From Sandaracinus amylolyticus (lineage in GTDB: Bacteria; Myxococcota_A; Polyangia; Polyangiales; Sandaracinaceae): 64,000 bases of DNA. The stretch is from NCBI RefSeq assembly GCF_021631985.1, contig NZ_CP070225.1:2170001-2234000 (forward strand), given 5' to 3'. Below are positions 62,177-64,000 of this stretch, piece after piece. The notes beneath the pieces were generated by a model. The model was not told where the DNA came from. It did no database searches and saw only the letters and a program-made list of their open reading frames with translations. The translations under genes and the position numbers were made by a program. The stretch's first letter is position 1, and each line of letters opens with the position of its first letter.

Positions 62177-62204
62177 AGGCCGCGGAGCAGATGCTCTGCG
62201 GCCT
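62177..62204 (+). terminator. Terminator after tRNA-Pro
   Basis: AGGCCGCGGAGCA (62177-62189) and TGCTCTGCGGCCT (62192-62204) form a 13-bp stem with one G-U pair, followed by TCGTCTTT. It lies 18 bp after the tRNA and should end its transcript. Confidence 0.75.
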
Positions 62205-62304
62205 TCGTCTTTCCGTCCCCCCGACTCGCTGGTGACGGATCCTCGAGGGGGACGTCCAAGTCCGAGGTGGGGCCGCGCGCATCGCGGCTCGAAGGAGCTT
62301 GGAC

Positions 62305-63111
62305 TTGCTTCGACCTTGTTTGTTGCTCGTATCGCTGCTCGCGCTCGCGGGCTGCGACGGATCTTCCGCGACCACCACCGACGAGGACGCCTCGACACCG
62401 CGCGCCGATGCCGGCAGCGACGCGGCGACACCCGGCACCGACTCCGGCGTTCCTCGCGATGCCGCGCCCGACGCACCCGCGTCGCAGCCCGCGATCGTCG
62501 CGACCACCCTCGGCACGCTCGAGACCGACGCGATCACCGCGCTCCCTTACGGCACCCGCGGCGCCGCGCTGCTCGACGCGCTCACGCTCTCGACCGGCGC
62601 GTCGGCATCCCTCGAGGACGCAGAGGGAGGTGCGCTCGATCCCACGTCGTTCCTCGACGACGACGCGCGTGTGATCGTCACCGCGGGCGACGACGAGCGC
62701 GCGTACCCGATCGAGATGGAGACGCTCGAGAACACGACCGTGCTCGTCGTCCCCGGCGAGACCACGCCGCGCCGGCTCGACACGCGCTACTTCGTCAACG
62801 GCGGCGCCGAGTGGATCGTCCTCGATCGCGACTCGGACACGCACTTCTGCATGCCGAGCGACATTGCCTCGGGCACCTACGGCCCGGCTGACGGCGAGGC
62901 GACGTTCGTGTGTCTCGAGGTGATGGGCCTCGACGGGCTCGGCATGCTCGGGGCCGCGACGAACGACGACGACTTCACCGTGGAGCTCGAGGTGAGCGCG
63001 ACCGCGATCCGCGGCCACTTCCACGGCGAGCTCGCGGCGCGCGGGGAAGGCGAGCCGGTCGAGATCGTCGGCTGGATGGGCTCGGATCGCGTCGACAGCG
63101 GCGGCTGGTGA
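62305..63111 (+). CDS. Asp/Ala-rich lipoprotein
   Basis: 268 aa from TTG at 62305, seven bases after AAGGAG; an in-frame TTG at 62299 is too close to that site. Signal MLRPCLLLVSLLALAGCDG (lipobox). A low-complexity linker (DASTPRADAGSDAATPGTD) leads to a beta-rich domain (residues 70-260) with WIVLDRDSDTHFCMPSD and conserved Cys. No family recognised. A clear Rho-independent terminator follows. Confidence 0.68.
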   Translation: MLRPCLLLVSLLALAGCDGSSATTTDEDASTPRADAGSDAATPGTDSGVPRDAAPDAPASQPAIVATTLGTLETDAITALPYGTRGAALLDALTLSTGASASLEDAEGGALDPTSFLDDDARVIVTAGDDERAYPIEMETLENTTVLVVPGETTPRRLDTRYFVNGGAEWIVLDRDSDTHFCMPSDIASGTYGPADGEATFVCLEVMGLDGLGMLGAATNDDDFTVELEVSATAIRGHFHGELAARGEGEPVEIVGWMGSDRVDSGGW

Positions 63112-63116
63112 CGAGC

Positions 63117-63157
63117 GCGGCGCGCGGCGCTGGTGGCCGCGCGCCGCCTCGCTTTTT
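63117..63157 (+). terminator. Rho-independent terminator
   Basis: GGCGCGCGG (63119-63127) pairs with CCGCGCGCC (63137-63145), extended by two further pairs, and is followed at 63153-63157 by TTTTT. It ends the lipoprotein transcript before surE. Confidence 0.85.
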
Positions 63158-63199
63158 CGGCGGCATCGCGGCGCGGGCTGACGCAGACTCGCCCCCGAG

Positions 63200-63988
63200 A
63201 TGAGCTCCGTGCGCCCGCTGATCCTGCAGTCGAACGACGACGGCGTGTACGCCCCCGGCCTGCGCCTCCTGCGCCAGGCGCTGCTCGAGATCGCCGACGT
63301 CATCACCGTCGCGCCGCTCTTCGAGCAGAGCGCGAACAGCCACTCGCTCACCCTCGCGCGCCCGCTGCGTCATCGCGAAGTCGACGGCCTGCACGCGATC
63401 GACGGCACGCCCGCGGACTGCATCTACGTCGCGCTCTTCGAGCAGCGATTCCTGCCGCGCTGGCCCGACCTCGTCGTGAGCGGGATCAACCACGGCTACA
63501 ACCTCGGCACCGACACGTTCTACTCGGGCACCGTCGCCGCGGCGCGCGAGGGTGCGCTGCGCGGTGTGCCCGCGATCGCGTTCTCGCAAGGGCAGGGCGG
63601 CTCGATGGAGACGTCGGCGAAGGCGGCGGCCGAGCTGGCGCGTCGCTTCCTCGCCTCGCCGCGCGATCCCAAGGGCCCGACGCCGCTGCTCAACGTGAAC
63701 TTCCCGGCGGGGCGCAACGAGCACGCGGGCGTGCGCGCGACGTGCCTCGGCCGGCGCCTCTACGACGACGTCGTCGTCATGCGCCACGATCCGCGCGGCC
63801 ACGAGTACTTCTGGATCGGCGGCCCCAACGCGCGCCACGAAGAGGTCGCGGGCTCGGACACCGAGGCCGTCGACGCCGGCTTCGTCTCGGTGACGCCGCT
63901 GCGCCTCGATGCGACGCTCCCCGATCACTTCGGCCTCGCCGCGTTCATCGCGGGCGAGGGCGAGCTCCCGCCCACGGAGGAACGCTGA
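63200..63988 (+). CDS. surE: 5'/3'-nucleotidase SurE
   Basis: 262 aa, ATG at 63200. Metal-dependent nucleotidase of stationary-phase survival: LILQSNDDGVYAPGL (metal ligands SNDDG), VVSGINHGYNLGTD and YSGTVAAAREGALRGVPAIAFS match the family exactly. It dephosphorylates nucleoside monophosphates in the cytoplasm. Its TGA overlaps an ATG at 63988 (TGATG), suggesting a coupled next gene; in many bacteria that would be pcm or nlpD, but the window ends. Confidence 0.95.
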   Translation: MSSVRPLILQSNDDGVYAPGLRLLRQALLEIADVITVAPLFEQSANSHSLTLARPLRHREVDGLHAIDGTPADCIYVALFEQRFLPRWPDLVVSGINHGYNLGTDTFYSGTVAAAREGALRGVPAIAFSQGQGGSMETSAKAAAELARRFLASPRDPKGPTPLLNVNFPAGRNEHAGVRATCLGRRLYDDVVVMRHDPRGHEYFWIGGPNARHEEVAGSDTEAVDAGFVSVTPLRLDATLPDHFGLAAFIAGEGELPPTEER

Positions 63989-64000
63989 TGGATCCCCGCG
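63988..64000 (+). CDS. Start of a coding region cut by the window edge
   Basis: ATG at 63988 shares its first base with the surE stop and is preceded by GGAGG seven bases upstream. Only four codons (MDPR) are visible, so no identity can be given. Confidence 0.5.

Overview
The window is a very GC-rich bacterial chromosome segment with no prophage, insertion sequence, plasmid or CRISPR sequence. Several features point to a myxobacterium (Myxococcota), probably of the Polyangiales type: many Asp/Ala-rich lipoproteins, a Ser/Thr kinase with the HRDVSPQN catalytic loop, a secreted protein with MopE-like CNGRDDDCDG motifs and a MYXO-CTERM-like tail, and an IF3 gene that appears to start at AUC and carries a long acidic tail, as Dsg/IF3 of Myxococcus does. 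The genus is an inference. Coding runs on both strands, with many 1-4 bp start/stop overlaps and tightly packed convergent pairs.

Layout. 1-4.4 kb: a vWA lipoprotein (cut by the window edge), a TPR protein and a membrane-anchored Ser/Thr kinase. 4.7-12.7 kb: a fused PhaC-like hydrolase/acyl-CoA synthetase, a mosaic M23 peptidase coupled to a PD40 lipoprotein, and a nidogen-domain lipoprotein. 12.9-15.5 kb: an XPB helicase/Bax1 nuclease pair. 15.8-19.7 kb: a Sel1-repeat protein, a DUF11-like lipoprotein, and queE-queD for 7-deazaguanine synthesis. 19.7-28.7 kb: a polytopic GT-C-like protein, a two-component system divergent from a PepSY protein with OmpR-type direct repeats between them, a GNAT enzyme, a small soluble protein, a lipoprotein and a PA14-GT39 fusion.

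28.9-39.8 kb: a c-type-haem/beta-propeller lipoprotein, a PhnB-like VOC protein, a metallophosphoesterase, another polytopic protein, a Tat-exported PhoX-like protein, purE-purK, a beta-helix lipoprotein and an unknown protein. 40-50.6 kb: a haem/copper-monooxygenase lipoprotein operon, a second two-component system, an M48 membrane protease, a Cys-rich lipoprotein, class II DAHP synthase, a rhomboid protease, and a LysR regulator divergent from an epimerase with two perfect T-N11-A dyads between them. 50.7-64 kb: a Cys-rich lipoprotein, tRNA-Val, the translation cluster thrS-infC-(panE)-rpmI-rplT-pheS-pheT-ihfA-merR, tRNA-Pro, a lipoprotein, surE, and the first codons of the next gene.

How the parts fit. 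The 52.5-62 kb block is the conserved translation/IHF neighbourhood, here with a ketopantoate-reductase-like gene inserted after infC. Most of the rest serves the cell envelope: exported and lipid-anchored proteins, polytopic transferases, proteases and two signalling systems. Strong stem-loops sit between many convergent or consecutive units.
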